Origin: Urophycis tenuis
Taxonomy: Eukaryota > Chordata > Actinopteri > Gadiformes > Phycidae
NCBI GenBank assembly: GCA_036785325.1
Contig: JAXIVH010000108.1
Span: 415,001-479,000 of the forward strand
DNA: 64,000 nucleotides
Reading direction: 5' to 3'
How positions within the stretch are numbered: the stretch's first letter is position 1; each line of letters starts with the position of its first letter. Under the pieces are notes generated by a model, which did no database searches, was not told the origin of the DNA, and saw only the letters and a list, made by a program, of their open reading frames with translations. This document shows positions 33,241 to 44,104 of this stretch, piece after piece. A program made the position numbers and the translations under genes.

Positions 33241-34200
33241 AAAAATAATAATAATAATGATAAAAAATAAAATTAAAGGGAGAATAGGAGGGAGATGGTG
33301 TAGGGTGTAGGTGGTTGAGTTATGGGGTAAAATGAGGTAATGGGGGTCTGTTGTGTTGTTGGGGAGTAGAGGGGGGAGACAAGGATGTGTTCTGTGTTGT
33401 TGAAGTGTTGGAGGTGGAAGAATTCCGGCTGTTGATGTCGTTGAGTCCTCTTGGAATGGTGGTGGCAAGCTTGTGAATCCAAATTTTTTCAGTTCTTTTC
33501 CATTGTAGGGTGGTCCAGTGTCCATGGGATTCCAGTCCTGTGATGATGAGGTGGTCTGTGGGGTGGATCTTGAAGTGCGTTACCAGCGGGGTTCTGAGTT
33601 TTCCGGTCTGGATATTGTAGAGGTGTTGGCGGAGTCTCGTGAGAAGTGGGTGTTTTGTTTCTCCAATGTAATGTTTATTGCAGAGAGTGCATGTGATTAT
33701 ATAAACCAGATTGCTGGATGTGAGGGAGAGTGAGTGATGAATTGGTTCCGCCGTCTTACTGTATGAGTTGAATATGAATTTCCTATTTCTGTAATGTTTG
33801 CTGTGTTGTGGTCCGGATGTTTGGTTGGGGTTGGAGAAGGTTGCATGTACCAGCAAGTCTCGGAGGTTTCTATTGCGTCTATAGGCTGAAATGATTTTCT
33901 GGTTCTGGAGGGGGGGGTGGAGTGGTTGAGTCCGGGTGAAATTCTTTTTGATGGTATGTAGGAGTGGTGTGGTCCTATGGGAAAAGGTAGTGATGAGCGG
34001 GATGAGTTGTGCTGGGTTGTGAGAGTTCCGGGTGTCCAGCGGGTTGTAGGGATTTTCCTCCAGGTCGGGGGGGTGTGGTTGTAGGCCCTGGTTCGGGTAG
34101 AGGTTGGACGGGGCGAAGGAGGTAGGGGATGCCCGGGAGGAAGTCCGTTGAGGTCCAGGAGGGGGCGGTGTTGTGTGGTGTTGTGTAGGATGGGTTAGAG
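33230..34200 (-). pseudogene. Penelope-like element, GIY-YIG endonuclease end
   Basis: On the minus strand, from 34200, decayed sequence encodes DTRNSHNPAQLIPLITTFS and AYRRNRNLRDLLVHATFSN. These are the linker between RT and endonuclease typical of Penelope-like elements. They are followed by NLVYIITCTLCNKHYIGETK (about 33690) and LTRLRQHLYNIQTG, a GIY-YIG fold with the 'YI...YIGET' pattern. The end includes RTEKIWIHKLATTIPRGLND. The last 178 codons are open to 33320. The RT domain is absent (5' truncation). The 3' end is a T-rich/ATT microsatellite directly joined to TTAGGG-like repeats. Confidence 0.82.
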
Positions 34201-34412
34201 GTGGTTAAAAATCATTATAAGTAAATGAAAATGTTTAGATAAAGCAATATATCTTTGCACTTTAGTTTCTTATACAATAAAATATGTAATCCAATATATG
34301 GCTAAGGCTAGATTGTGTAAATCATGTGTTGTTTAAAGTTATATTGTAAAAATTTTAATTGAAGTTCTTCTCAAGACATTCCTCTCAGAAACAGGGCTGT
34401 TTTGACTAACAC

Positions 34413-34798
34413 TCTGACCCAACGTTGTAATATTGCAACATTTATAAAACAAGGTCTAAATAAAATGTAGGGCATATTTTCCACAAACACTACATATGTT
34501 CATGTTCTAGACACTGTAATAAACACAAAAAAAAATATTCAAAGCATTTTACTTACTTAAATCAGATTAATCCAGTCCACTAAATCGAAGGGATGTTGCT
34601 CGATCTAAAAATTGGAAGTTGTGTGACTTCTTGACCCAACGACGGGCGTTATATACAAATGTTGGCTCCAATCGCATTGTGAGAACAAACAATAGGACCA
34701 AATGATCATGTTAATGTCATTTTAACCACAAAAAAAAAAAAAGACGTTTTTTGGGGATAACCAAAATTGTTGTAATTCTGCAACACTGGGTCTTACAG
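34413..34798. mobile_element. Candidate piggyBac-like MITE
   Basis: The ends are imperfect inverted repeats: left 'ctgacccaacgttgtaatat', right (reverse complement) 'ccctgtaagacccagtgttg'. Both continue into 'gcaa...ttacaac'-like sequence. The flanks (ctaa / ttta) could be a decayed TTAA target. No coding. The terminal style resembles fish piggyBac derivatives, but the assignment is tentative. Confidence 0.45.
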
Positions 34799-35011
34799 GG
34801 TTTAGAACGTGTTTAATTTACATGGCAATGCATGTAAAACACAAGTAAACAAGATCTGTTTAGTTTAAAGCTCGCTCACCGTGACAAGGTACAGATCTAT
34901 GAGCAAGAACATAAAACATTTATGTAAACGGAGCAGACAAATACATACAAACATCACAAAGACATTAAGCTGACAAAGACAAACAAACGACACGCATGAC
35001 AAAAACACAGA

Positions 35012-36104
35012 TTATCTGAAAATGAACAAGGGAAACTGATTGTGTTGAACTGATTAAGGTTAAAAAGATTGTGCATTTCAACAGCAATATAAAAAACAAA
35101 CAAAATGACTTCAAGTAAAACTGTAAAGTGCATTATTTTGAACTATATAAATAGATTGTGCTTGCTGAAGCACTTTAAAACACACACAAAGAAAAAGACA
35201 AACACACACACACACACACACACACACATATTTACAGTTATTTACAAAGTCCGGTATCTACAAAGTCCTCCTTTCCAACTCTGCATCCACGACACTCTTA
35301 AAGTGTTCAAAGTTGTCATAGACAACATTGTCGAAGCCAGGGGTAGTGGACTTCCTCGTGGATGGGCAGAAGGAAAATATCTTCTGTGGGCTTCCAGCCA
35401 CTTTGTCCTTGGAAGGGGTGTACCTCTTTCGCCGTCCACCACAGTTTGGCACGTGGCAAGCCCCACAAGGCCGCGAGGACTTGTTGGGCATGAACGCCTT
35501 CACTGTTGGTGCAGGAGGGACAAAGCTCTGGCTGCAGGATGGCCCACGAAACAGGACGGAGGGGGCCTGTGGCTGTGCGGGGAGGACCAGCAGCAGTATG
35601 GGTGCTGCCGACATGGGGGGCCGGCCACAGGCTGACGCAGCAGGAGGCCTCCTTGCCTCGGCCTGCTGGTTGACGCGCTGGATCTGCCGCGGGTCCAAGC
35701 AAGACGTCCGCCGGCCGTGACCACCGGCGACATGGAGCGATGCCATGCGGTGGTTCCACTGCACGGCAAAGGACACCAAGTATACCTGAAACACACATTT
35801 CCATTTGACTGTCATTGTGTACAATGCTTACAGGTGACGGCTGAAGCTATGAAATAAAATGTATCATTGAAGCCATCATTGAGACTTTTCTTTTTAAATT
35901 ATACCGTATGAACATGGGTCTGCAATAAAGCTTTATATATATATTTATGCGTGTGTGTGTGTGTTTTAATCACTTACTCGGAACGGCATGATCCAACATC
36001 GCTGTGAAGGGACGGCGTTAACCAGGTGGGCGTGCAACCCCTCGAGAGAGTTGCTGCCTCGCCGGCACTTGTACTTGTTCAGCCGGATGCCGTTCTTCAC
36101 AACC
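35012..36104 (-). repeat. Left arm of a 1.1-kb inverted repeat
   Basis: The reverse complement of this block matches 43010-44104 almost base for base. It includes the CA microsatellite, the 176-codon terminal exon, an intron and the preceding exon. The exon translations of the two arms are identical over 188 codons, while the preceding exon differs at a few bases. The arm ends inward exactly where the BEL/Pao LTR starts. Confidence 0.9.
35258..36104 (-). pseudogene. Terminal two exons of the DPPG/SLEGLHAHL gene family (minus copy)
   Basis: Minus strand exon 36104-35978 starts mid-exon (VVKNGIRLNKYKCRRGSN...) and ends 'ttccga^gtaagt'. The next exon, 35785-35258, begins VYLVSFAVQWNHRMASLHV and runs 176 codons to a TAG. 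The second exon has PTVKAFMPNKSSRPCGACHV and then CGGRRKRYTP, a possible Cys-containing motif, and ends DNFEHFKSVVDAELERRTL. The family pattern ('DPPG...Y.CRRGSNSLEGLH.H...FQ.YL..FAVQWN') recalls multicopy uncharacterised fish proteins with transposase-like upstream domains. The upstream part is cut off by the BEL/Pao LTR, so this copy is probably dead. Confidence 0.7.
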
Positions 36105-36383
36105 TGTTGCGGTTTGAGTGTCACATTAACCTGTCACCTTCAGTACCCTGGACAGTGCCGCAGAGGAGCCGCGGAGAGGCCGCACGCTGAGTGCGTCTGC
36201 GCTCAGAGCTTATTAGGACCTGATGTGCGTCACCTGGTGAACGCCACTGAGAGAAAGCCACTCTCGCCACACAGAACTTTTCTCCCTACCCTTTCCCCTG
36301 ATTTTATAGTTGTTAAAGTATAGAAAATAAAGTAACTAATTTTTTACCTGCAACTTCGACTCTTCCTATATCCGCACCTTACA
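36105..36383 (+). mobile_element. 5' LTR of a BEL/Pao retrotransposon
   Basis: It starts TGTTGCGG and ends TTACA, directly before a primer-binding-like 'ttggtgccgaaacccggg' (about 36386-36403), the usual BEL/Pao form. An AATAAA lies at 36326-36331. The 3' LTR is not found in the window, so TG...CA identity between LTRs cannot be tested. Confidence 0.75.
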
Positions 36384-36461
36384 TTTTGGTGCCGAAACCC
36401 GGGAAAAGAAACAAAAAGAACGCATGACAGCTGAAGACGCGGACAATAGGACAAAGCAACA

Positions 36462-37699
36462 ATGTCGAACCTGCAAAGACAGAAGAAACTAAGGGGAGCA
36501 GTACGGGCCGCTACGACACGACTCTTGGACAAGATTGATCGGGAGGTTGGAAAAGAAGATCCCAGCATAGATTTGCTGGATGAATAATTGGAACATCTGA
36601 CGGCGAGAGAAAGAGCTTTGTTAGATAGTGACCGTGACATTGAAGCGGAGACAGCAGTGGATGAATTTGAAGATGAGGTTAATTCAACCTTTGAATACAT
36701 GGATTGAATCATGTCAAGAAAGACCAGGATAAAACGCATCCTGAGAAATACGGACGACAATCAGAGCGCAGCTTCAGTGGCTTCCCAATATTCAAACAAT
36801 GAGGTGAGAAGATTTCCAGCAGTCAAGTTGCCAAAATTGGTCATGGAGAAGTTTTCCGGAGATGTCAGTAAGTGGCAAAGTTTTTGGAGCCAGTTTGAGA
36901 CAGCAGTTGACAATAATGCAAGTCTAACCAAGTCTGATAAATTTACCTATTTGAAATCGTTTTTATATGGCACAGCAGCTAATGTAGTTATGGGACTTTC
37001 TTTATCAGATGAAAATTATGACAATGCAAAGAAAATGCTTATCAGCCAATTTGGGCGTAAAGATCTCATCATAAATGCACATATGAATAAGCTATTAAAT
37101 CTGACACCAGTAAAACGGGCCTGGGATGTCGCAGCTTTAGGCAGGCTATATGATGACATCGAGATACAAGTGCGCAGTTTAGGCTCAATGGGAGTAGTCT
37201 CTGACAGTTATGGCAACTTGCTCTGCCCTATTCTCATGAAGATGATACCAGAAGAAATGGCTTTGCAGTTCACCCCTCAAAACGGTAGTGAAAGAGATGA
37301 TGCAAATAATGACAACACGTTCAGTGTCCAAAGCCTGATGACGTTCTTCCAAAAAGAGGTTGAAAGTCGTGAAAGAACAGCTAATCTCACCCAGAATGTG
37401 CAACAACCAGATAAAGAGAAACAATGGGAAAAGCCCTATGCGGAGAAGAGAATACCGGAAAAAAGGAGATCTTACACAGCCTCTACAGCCTCGTTCCACG
37501 CTGTCAGCGTCAGAGATGAGCCAAGGTGCGTATTCTGTGGAGGAAACAATCATAGATCTAAGAACTGTACAGAACTGACTCTTGAACTGAGGAGAGAAAA
37601 ATTGAGAAAAGAAGGAAAGTGTTTTGTGTGTTTAGGTAGCAGACATATAAGACGCAGGGAATTACCTGTGAGGAATGTGGACGAAGACACCACAAAGTA
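36462..37699 (+). pseudogene. BEL/Pao gag
   Basis: Frame from ATG 36462 (MSNLQRQKKLRGAVRAATTR) has two in-frame stops, TAA 36585-36587 and TGA 36705-36707. It is then open from 36711 to 37700. The long part contains the Pao gag domain (PAVKLPKLVMEKFSGDVSKW, FWSQFETAVDNN, AHMNKLLNL) and a first CCHC zinc knuckle CVFCGGNNHRSKNC. The second knuckle starts at CFVCLG, and a frameshift near 37645-37700 separates it from pol. Gag would form the particle core. Only a few lesions, so a fairly young copy. Confidence 0.85.
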
Positions 37700-40272
37700 G
37701 TCTGCCCTCAATTATCCAATCAACAAGAAAAACACACAGAAGAGAGACAAGAAAACACACAGCAACTTGCCCGAAATCTTACAACAGATGCAGTGATAGC
37801 AAGTGCAGCTCCCAGGAGTTCTATGAGTAGTACAGTTTTACTCCAAACAGCTACCGTTTGGATAGACACACCCACTCAAAGTCAGGTGGCTAGATGTCTT
37901 TTGGATGGAGGTAGCTCACGTAGTTTTATTCGAGAAGACATATCCAGAGCACTTAACCTGCCAGTAATAGGTAAAGAAACACTGAATGTTTTTGTATTTG
38001 GCTCCAAAACACCTCAAAGACTGACGTGCAAGAAGGTGAAGGTGCGTTTAAGGAACATCAGAAATAATCAGAATATCGAAGTTCAGCTCCTGGAGACGCC
38101 CAAGGTGAGCTCTTCAATTATTAAAATGGCAAGTGAAACGATAAGAAATGATTTGGAGTCAGAAGGAATGACTATGGCGGATGTTCCCGTGAGAGGAATG
38201 GAATCAGAAGAACTGGGAGTCCTAATTGGAGGAGACCAGTACTGGAGAATTGTCACTGGCAAAATGGAAAAGCTGGAAGACGGACTTGTCGCGCTGGAGA
38301 GTGTGTTTGGATGGCTTGTGCAAGGAGAAGTCACCACGCTGAATATTGTCACCGAAGCTGTTGACGTTGAACTGCTGCATGTCTGTGTGGAGCAAGACCA
38401 AGCGCTCTCCAACCAGTTGCGCAGTTTTTGGGAACTGGAGTCACTCGGAATAGGTAAGGAAGAGTTACATTCCGAGACAGATGAAACAGTTCTGAAAAGA
38501 TTTGAAGAAACTGTGAAGTTTGTTGACGGCAGATACGAAGTCCGACTGCCCTGGAAAAATGAGCATGTAACTATGTCCTCAAATTATGTTACAGCTAAAA
38601 GCAGATTTGATAATCTAATGAGAAGGCTTAAAATTAATCCAACTCTTTTTGAAAGATATGACGCTGTTATTCAAAACTATTTAAAAGAAGATATAGTGGA
38701 AATAGTCAATGATAATGTGACAAATGACCCAGTGTACTATTTACCACATCATCCAGTCATAAAAGAAGACAGAGCTACGACAAAATTAAGAGTTGTATTC
38801 GATGCCTCCTCTCATGAGAAATTTAGCTGCTCATTAAACGAATGTCTGCTTATAGGTCCAAATTTAAATCCTGACCTCTTGAACATTCTGATCAAATTCA
38901 GACAATATCCAGTAGCTGTAATGGCAGATATTAAGTCAGCCTTTCTGCAAATCTCCCTCGACAAAAGAGACAGAGACGCACTGCGATTTCTCTGGACAGA
39001 TAACAAGCTGATGTCGCAAAAGGAGATAAAGGTGAAAACACTCAGGATGACCAGAGTCCCGTTTGGAGTGTCATCGAGTCCTTTTCTGTTGGCAGCTACT
39101 GTACGACACCATCTGAAACAACATGAAGAAGAAAACCCTGAAGTCGCACGGACAATAAAGGAATGTCTTTATGTGGATGATTTCATAAGTGGAGCCGACA
39201 GTGACGCAGCGGAAGAGCTGTGTGTAAAGGCCAGAGAAATCATGGCAAGTGCGGGGATGGATCTTTGAAAGTGGAAAACAAATAGTCCCGAACTTCAACA
39301 AAAATGGTCACAGGAACAACAGGAACAAGGGAAGGATTCCACTCCATTAAAGGTCCTGGGCCTCGTCTGGAAAAGTGAAACGGATGAATTCGTCTTTGAA
39401 ATGGCGGAGGTGATGAATTATGTCAAGGATAAAAAACTCACAAAAAGAGCAGTACTCCAAACAGCATCAAGAATATTTGATCCCATTGGCTTCTTGTCTC
39501 CATTTATTATTAGAGCAAAAATCATGTTTCAAGAAATGTGGGAAAGAGGCTTGGATTGGGATGAAGAGCTGCCGACAAATTTGGCCACATGCTGGAAGGA
39601 ATGGTGTGAGGAACTGCAAGATGTGAGTAAAGTGTCAATTCACAGACGTTATGATAAACAATTAAATCAGAACAAAAACTCTCAAGGAATGCAAGAAATT
39701 CATGTGTTTTGTGACGCTAGTGAACGAGCCTACTGTGCCGCTGCGTATTTACGCATGACTGAATCGGATGGAACGAACACTGTGAGCTTAACTCTGCCAA
39801 AACTAAAGTGTCTCCACTGAAACGGGTGACTCTGCCCCGACTGGAACTGCTGGGAGCCCTCATCGGCGCCAGACTTGGTAATTATTTGAGTAACATCTTA
39901 AGTCTGAACAATGTTAAATGTCATTTCTGGACTGACTCGATGATTACCGTTCATTGGATTAAAAGCACAGCAAGACAATGGAAGCCGTTCGTGGCTAACA
40001 GAGTAGCAGAAATCCAGAGTCTTACGCTGCCAGAAAACTGGAGACACTGCAAGGGAAAAGAAAATCCTGCTGATCACGGAACTCGGGGACTCAAATCAGA
40101 GGTACTCACAGTTGACACGCTGTGGTGGAACGGGCCGAGTTGGTTAGGTACAGCCGACGTGACCTCTGCGGAGGAAACAAACACGCCTCTACTGACTGGT
40201 GAGTGTATCGCTCAAAATCAGATAATAGAAGATGAAGAGGATGTTTGTTCTATAACTGAGCCCATTCTAAAA
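37700..40272 (+). pseudogene. BEL/Pao pol, truncated before integrase
   Basis: The protease-like segment has LLDGGSSRSFI where D(S/T)G is expected, so the active-site triad reads DGG. RT follows, with VVFDASSH, VAVMADIKSAFLQI, VPFGVSSSPFLL and the catalytic LYVDDF (about 39175). A TGA at 39266-39268 (after SAGMDL) and a frameshift near 39808 interrupt the frame. RNase H (IHVFCDASERAYCAAAYL, CHFWTDSMITVHWI) is complete to about 40110. The sequence leaves the element at 40272, where the array unit begins, with integrase and 3' LTR missing. BEL/Pao elements in fish usually continue for another 2 kb. No envelope gene is seen. Confidence 0.88.
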
Positions 40273-40544
40273 CTGTCTCTGCAGTCATCGTGTGTCAAAA
40301 CCATTCAAACTTGTATATGGTAACATTTCAAAATGACAACAGCATAAATGAGGACCTTGCAATAGGTTGTGTGTTACAGGACCCCCCTGGCGTACAGCTG
40401 TATGTCTCTGTGAAGGTGGTTGTGAAGAACGGCATCCGGCTGAACAAGTACAAGTGCCGGCGAGGCAGCAACTCTCTCGAGGGGTTGCACGCCCACCTGG
40501 TTAACGCCGTCCCTTCACAGCGATTCGGGATCATGCCGTTCCAA
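40273..40544 (+). pseudogene. Array unit 1: DPPG/SLEGLHAHL exon fragment
   Basis: It begins 'ctgtctctgcagtcatcg', the standard left junction of every array unit. It then encodes DLAIGCVLQDPPGVQLYVSV, KVVVKNGIRLNKYKC, RRGSNSLEGLHAHLVNAVPS and QRFGIMPFQ, ending at donor 'ccaa^gtaagtgatt'. Here it is joined on the left to truncated BEL/Pao pol. One residue, QRFG, differs from QRCG in the other copies. No upstream exon or promoter remains for this copy. Confidence 0.7.
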
Positions 40545-40556
40545 GTAAGTGATTAA

Positions 40557-40645
40557 AACACACACACACACACACACACACACGCGCGCGCGCATATATA
40601 CACACACACACACGCATATATACACACACATATATATATACATAT
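40557..40645. repeat. CA/CG/TATA microsatellite after the unit donor
   Basis: (CA)n, (CG)n, (TA) and again CA blocks follow the donor. The same compound microsatellite follows the exon in every array unit (about 50093-50200, 51714-51812, 56664-56757, 60859-60950, 63102-63210), with copy-number differences. Alternating purine-pyrimidine throughout, so Z-DNA-prone. Confidence 0.93.
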
Positions 40646-40824
40646 ACTTAAACATAGCTGACCCTTTTTTTCCCCCTTCTCTGGGATTATGCTCCCAGTT
40701 TTGATCTCGGACGTCTGGTCACTTATAGCATATAATAATATTCTATTACTGTTAAGCTTACCATGAATAATAAAACAGGCCAAAACATGTGTCCTTTATC
40801 ATAGCTACACGTATTACAAAAAAA

Positions 40825-42440
40825 ACGCGTGAATTGAAACGTTGAAGGTATGTTTTTAGCTGCTGGGTAGACTTCAGTCAACCTGAAGCAGTTTTGTCTG
40901 TGAGCAACCAAATTGGTCTGGGATGGGCTCATTTTAAGCGGGGAAATCTAAGCTTTCCAACGGCGTATGGCAAGACTATATTGACTCATGGGTCGTTGAA
41001 ATACTAAGCTAATTAATTTGTGTTCTGTAAGGAAAGATTGATGTTAATTGAAATGTTGAAGGTTTTTTTTTAGCTGCTGGGTAGACTTCAGTCAACCTGA
41101 CGCAGTTTAGTCTGTGAGCAACCAGACTGCTCGCGGATGGGCTCATTTTAAGCGGGGAAATCTAAGCTTTCCAACGGCGTATGGCACGACTATATTGACT
41201 CATCGGTCGTTGAAATACTAAGCTAATTAATTTGTGTTCTGTAAGGAAAGATTGATGTTAATTGAAACGTTGAAGGTATGTTTTTAGCTGCTGGGTAGAC
41301 TTCAGTCAACCTGAAGCAGTTTAGTCTGTGAGCAACCAGACTGGTCGCGGATGGGCTCATTTAAAGCGGGGAAATCTAAGCTTTCCAACGGCGTATGGCA
41401 AGACTATATTAAATCATGGGTCGTTGAAATACTGAGCTAATTAATTTGTGTTCTGTAAGGAAAGATTAATGTTAATTGAAACGTTGAAGGTTTTTTTTTA
41501 GCTGCTGGGTAGACTTCAGTCAACCTGACGCAGTTTCGTCTGTGAGCAACCAAATTGCTCGCGAATGGGCTCATTTTGAGCGGGGAAATCTAAGCTTTCC
41601 AACGGCGTATGGCAAGACTATATTAAATCATGGGTCGTTGAAATACTGAGCTAATTAATTTGTGTTCTGTAAGGAAAGATTAATGTTAATTGAAACGTTG
41701 AAGGTTTTTTTTTAGCTGCTGGGTAGACTTCAGTCAACCTGACGCAGTTTTGTCTGTGAGCAACCAAATTGCTCGCGAATGGGCTCATTTTGAGCGGGGA
41801 AATCTAAGCTTTCCAACGGCGTATGGCAAGACTATATTGAATCATGGGTCGTTGAAATACTAAGCTAATTAATTTGTGATCTGTAAGGAAAGATTGATGT
41901 TAATTGAAACGTTGAAGATATGTTTTTAGCTGCTGGGTAGACTTCAGTCAACCTGACGCAGATTTGTCTGTGAGCAACCAAATTGGTCGGGGATGGGCTA
42001 ATTTTAGGCGGGGAATGTAAGGAAAGATTAATGTTAATTGAAACGTTGAAGGTTTTTTTTTAGCTGCTGGGTAGACTTCAGTCAACCTGACGCAGTTTTG
42101 TCTGTGAGCAACCAACTTGGTCAGGGATGGGCTCATTTTAAGCGGGGAAATCTAAGCTTGCCAACGGCGTATGGCTAGACTATATTGACTCATGGGTCGT
42201 TGAAATACTAAGCTAATTAATTTGTGTTCTGTAAGGAAAGATTAATGTTAATTGAAACGTTGAAGGTTTTTTTTTAGCTGCTGGGTAGACTTCAGTCAAC
42301 CTGACGCAGTTTTGTCTGTGAGCAACAAAATTGCTCGCGGATGGGCTCATTTTAAGCGGGGAAATCTAAGCTTTCCAACGACGTATGGCATGACTATATT
42401 TGCCCACGGGTCGTCGAAATAATAAGCTGATTCATGTGTG
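40825..42440. repeat. Intronic satellite, about 210-bp monomers, block 1 (about 8 copies)
   Basis: Monomers carry 'gttgaaggtatgtttttagc', 'tgctgggtagacttcagtca', 'acctgacgcagttttgtctg', 'gatgggctcattttaagcgg' and 'taagctttccaacggcgtat'. Some monomers have 'aaggttttttttt' in place of 'aaggtatgttttt'. The last monomer is a diverged edge type with 'aacgacgtatggcatgac' and 'cgggtcgtcgaaataataag'. One monomer near 42000 has lost about 150 bp. Confidence 0.95.
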
Positions 42441-42632
42441 TTCTGTTGGCTGTGGAAAGAAAATAGCACACAAGTCCTACCAAGTCAACTTTATTGTCAG
42501 TGATAAACATTAATAAATAAACAGTATGGACATTGTATAAACAGTTGTATAAAAAGTGTAAACAGTATGAACAGTGTTCTTATAAAAGATATCAATATCA
42601 ATACTGATCACGTGTGTATTTTATATTTCCAG

Positions 42633-43136
42633 ATCATTTGTTGATGAGCCAGAGCCTGTGACTCCCACCAACCGGCCCGTTCAGCCCACTGCGTTGTCGT
42701 CCTCCACCCGGCCGAAGCCTCCTGCGCCCACCCGCCTCCATCCGAGGCCTCCTGCTGCGTCAGCCTGTGGCCCGCCCGCCCCCTGTGTCGGCAGCACCCA
42801 TACCGCTGGTCCTCCCCGCACAGCCACAGGCCCCCTCCGTCCTGCTTCGTGGGCCATCCTGCAGCTGTCTCTGCAGTCATCGTGTGTCAAAACCATTCAA
42901 ACTTGTATATGGTAACATTTCAAAATGACACCAGTATAAATGAGGACCTTGCAATAGGTTGTGTGTTACAGGACCCCCCTGGCATACAGCTGTATGTCTC
43001 TGTGAAGGTGGTTGTGAAGAACGGCATCCGGCTGAACAAGTACAAGTGCCGGCGAGGCAGCAACTCTCTCGAGGGGTTGCACGCCCACCTGGTTAACGCT
43101 GTCCCTTCACAGCGATGTGGGATCATGCCGTTCCAA
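42633..43136 (+). pseudogene. Array unit 2: Pro-rich exon fused to the DPPG exon
   Basis: After acceptor 'tttatatttccag' the exon reads FVDEPEPVTPTNRPVQPTAL and a Pro-rich tract to RPASWAILQ. At 42865 it fuses, at a shared ctgcag, to 'ctgtctctgcagtcatcg' and the DPPG/SLEGLHAHL segment, ending at donor 43136. The Pro-rich part shares about 120 bp with the terminal exon at 43.45-43.58 kb but in a shifted frame. The fusion point shows that the array units arose by joining two different places of one gene. This unit is the one followed by a complete terminal exon. Confidence 0.7.
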
Positions 43137-44104
43137 GTAAGTGATTAAAACACACACACACACGCATAAATATATATAAAGCTTTATTGCAGACCCATGT
43201 TCATACGGTATAATTTAAAAAGAAAAGTCTCAATGATGGCTTCAATGATACATTTTATTTCACAGCTTCAGCCGTCACCTGTAAGCATTGTACACAATGA
43301 CAGTCAAATGGAAATGTGTGTTTCAGGTATACTTGGTGTCCTTTGCCGTGCAGTGGAACCACCGCATGGCATCGCTCCATGTCGCCGGTGGTCACGGCCG
43401 GCGGACGTCTTGCTTGGACCCGCGGCAGATCCAGCGCGTCAACCAGCAGGCCGAGGCAAGGAGGCCTCCTGCTGCGTCAGCCTGTGGCCGGCCCCCCATG
43501 TCGGCAGCACCCATACTGCTGCTGGTCCTCCCCGCACAGCCACAGGCCCCCTCCGTCCTGTTTCGTGGGCCATCCTGCAGCCAGAGCTTTGTCCCTCCTG
43601 CACCAACAGTGAAGGCGTTCATGCCCAACAAGTCCTCGCGGCCTTGTGGGGCTTGCCACGTGCCAAACTGTGGTGGACGGCGAAAGAGGTACACCCCTTC
43701 CAAGGACAAAGTGGCTGGAAGCCCACAGAAGATATTTTCCTTCTGCCCATCCACGAGGAAGTCCACTACCCCTGGCTTCGACAATGTTGTCTATGACAAC
43801 TTTGAACACTTTAAGAGTGTCGTGGATGCAGAGTTGGAAAGGAGGACTTTGTAGATACCGGACTTTGTAAATAACTGTAAATATGTGTGTGTGTGTGTGT
43901 GTGTGTGTGTTTGTCTTTTTCTTTGTGTGTGTTTTAAAGTGCTTCAGCAAGCACAATCTATTTATATAGTTCAAAATAATGCACTTTACAGTTTTACTTG
44001 AAGTCATTTTGTTTGTTTTTTATATTGCTGTTGAAATGCACAATGTTTTTAACCTTAATCAGTTCAACACAATCAGTTTCCCTTGTTCGTGTTCAGATAA
44101 TCTG
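43010..44104 (+). repeat. Right arm of the 1.1-kb inverted repeat
   Basis: Inverted match to 35012-36104. Its right end, 'cagataatctg' at about 44094-44104, coincides with the start of Gypsy coding sequence. The left arm at the same point continues into unrelated unique DNA. Confidence 0.88.
43327..43854 (+). CDS. Terminal exon of the DPPG/SLEGLHAHL family (plus copy)
   Basis: After acceptor 'tgtgtttcag' (43317-43326), 176 codons run to TAG 43852-43854. The exon joins in phase 0 to donor 43136 and gives ...QRCGIMPFQ^VYLVSFAVQWNHRM.... The exon is Pro/Ala-rich in the middle, with CGACHVPNCGGRRKRYTP, and ends FKSVVDAELERRTL. Its sequence equals the minus copy at 35.3-35.8 kb. Whether unit 2 plus this exon is expressed is unknown: the 5' exons are the fused fragment and no promoter is nearby. 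Function of the family is unknown to me. Confidence 0.55.
   Translation, partial: VYLVSFAVQWNHRMASLHVAGGHGRRTSCLDPRQIQRVNQQAEARRPPAASACGRPPMSAAPILLLVLPAQPQAPSVLFRGPSCSQSFVPPAPTVKAFMPNKSSRPCGACHVPNCGGRRKRYTPSKDKVAGSPQKIFSFCPSTRKSTTPGFDNVVYDNFEHFKSVVDAELERRTL

Noticed and set aside
33223..33525. Pro-rich minus-strand frame of 100 codons
   Set aside because: Alternative frame over the 3' end and simple repeat of the Penelope-like element.
35105..35720. Plus-strand frames of 130-176 codons over the inverted arm
   Set aside because: They are antisense shadows of the terminal exon, which has splice signals and family motifs on the minus strand.
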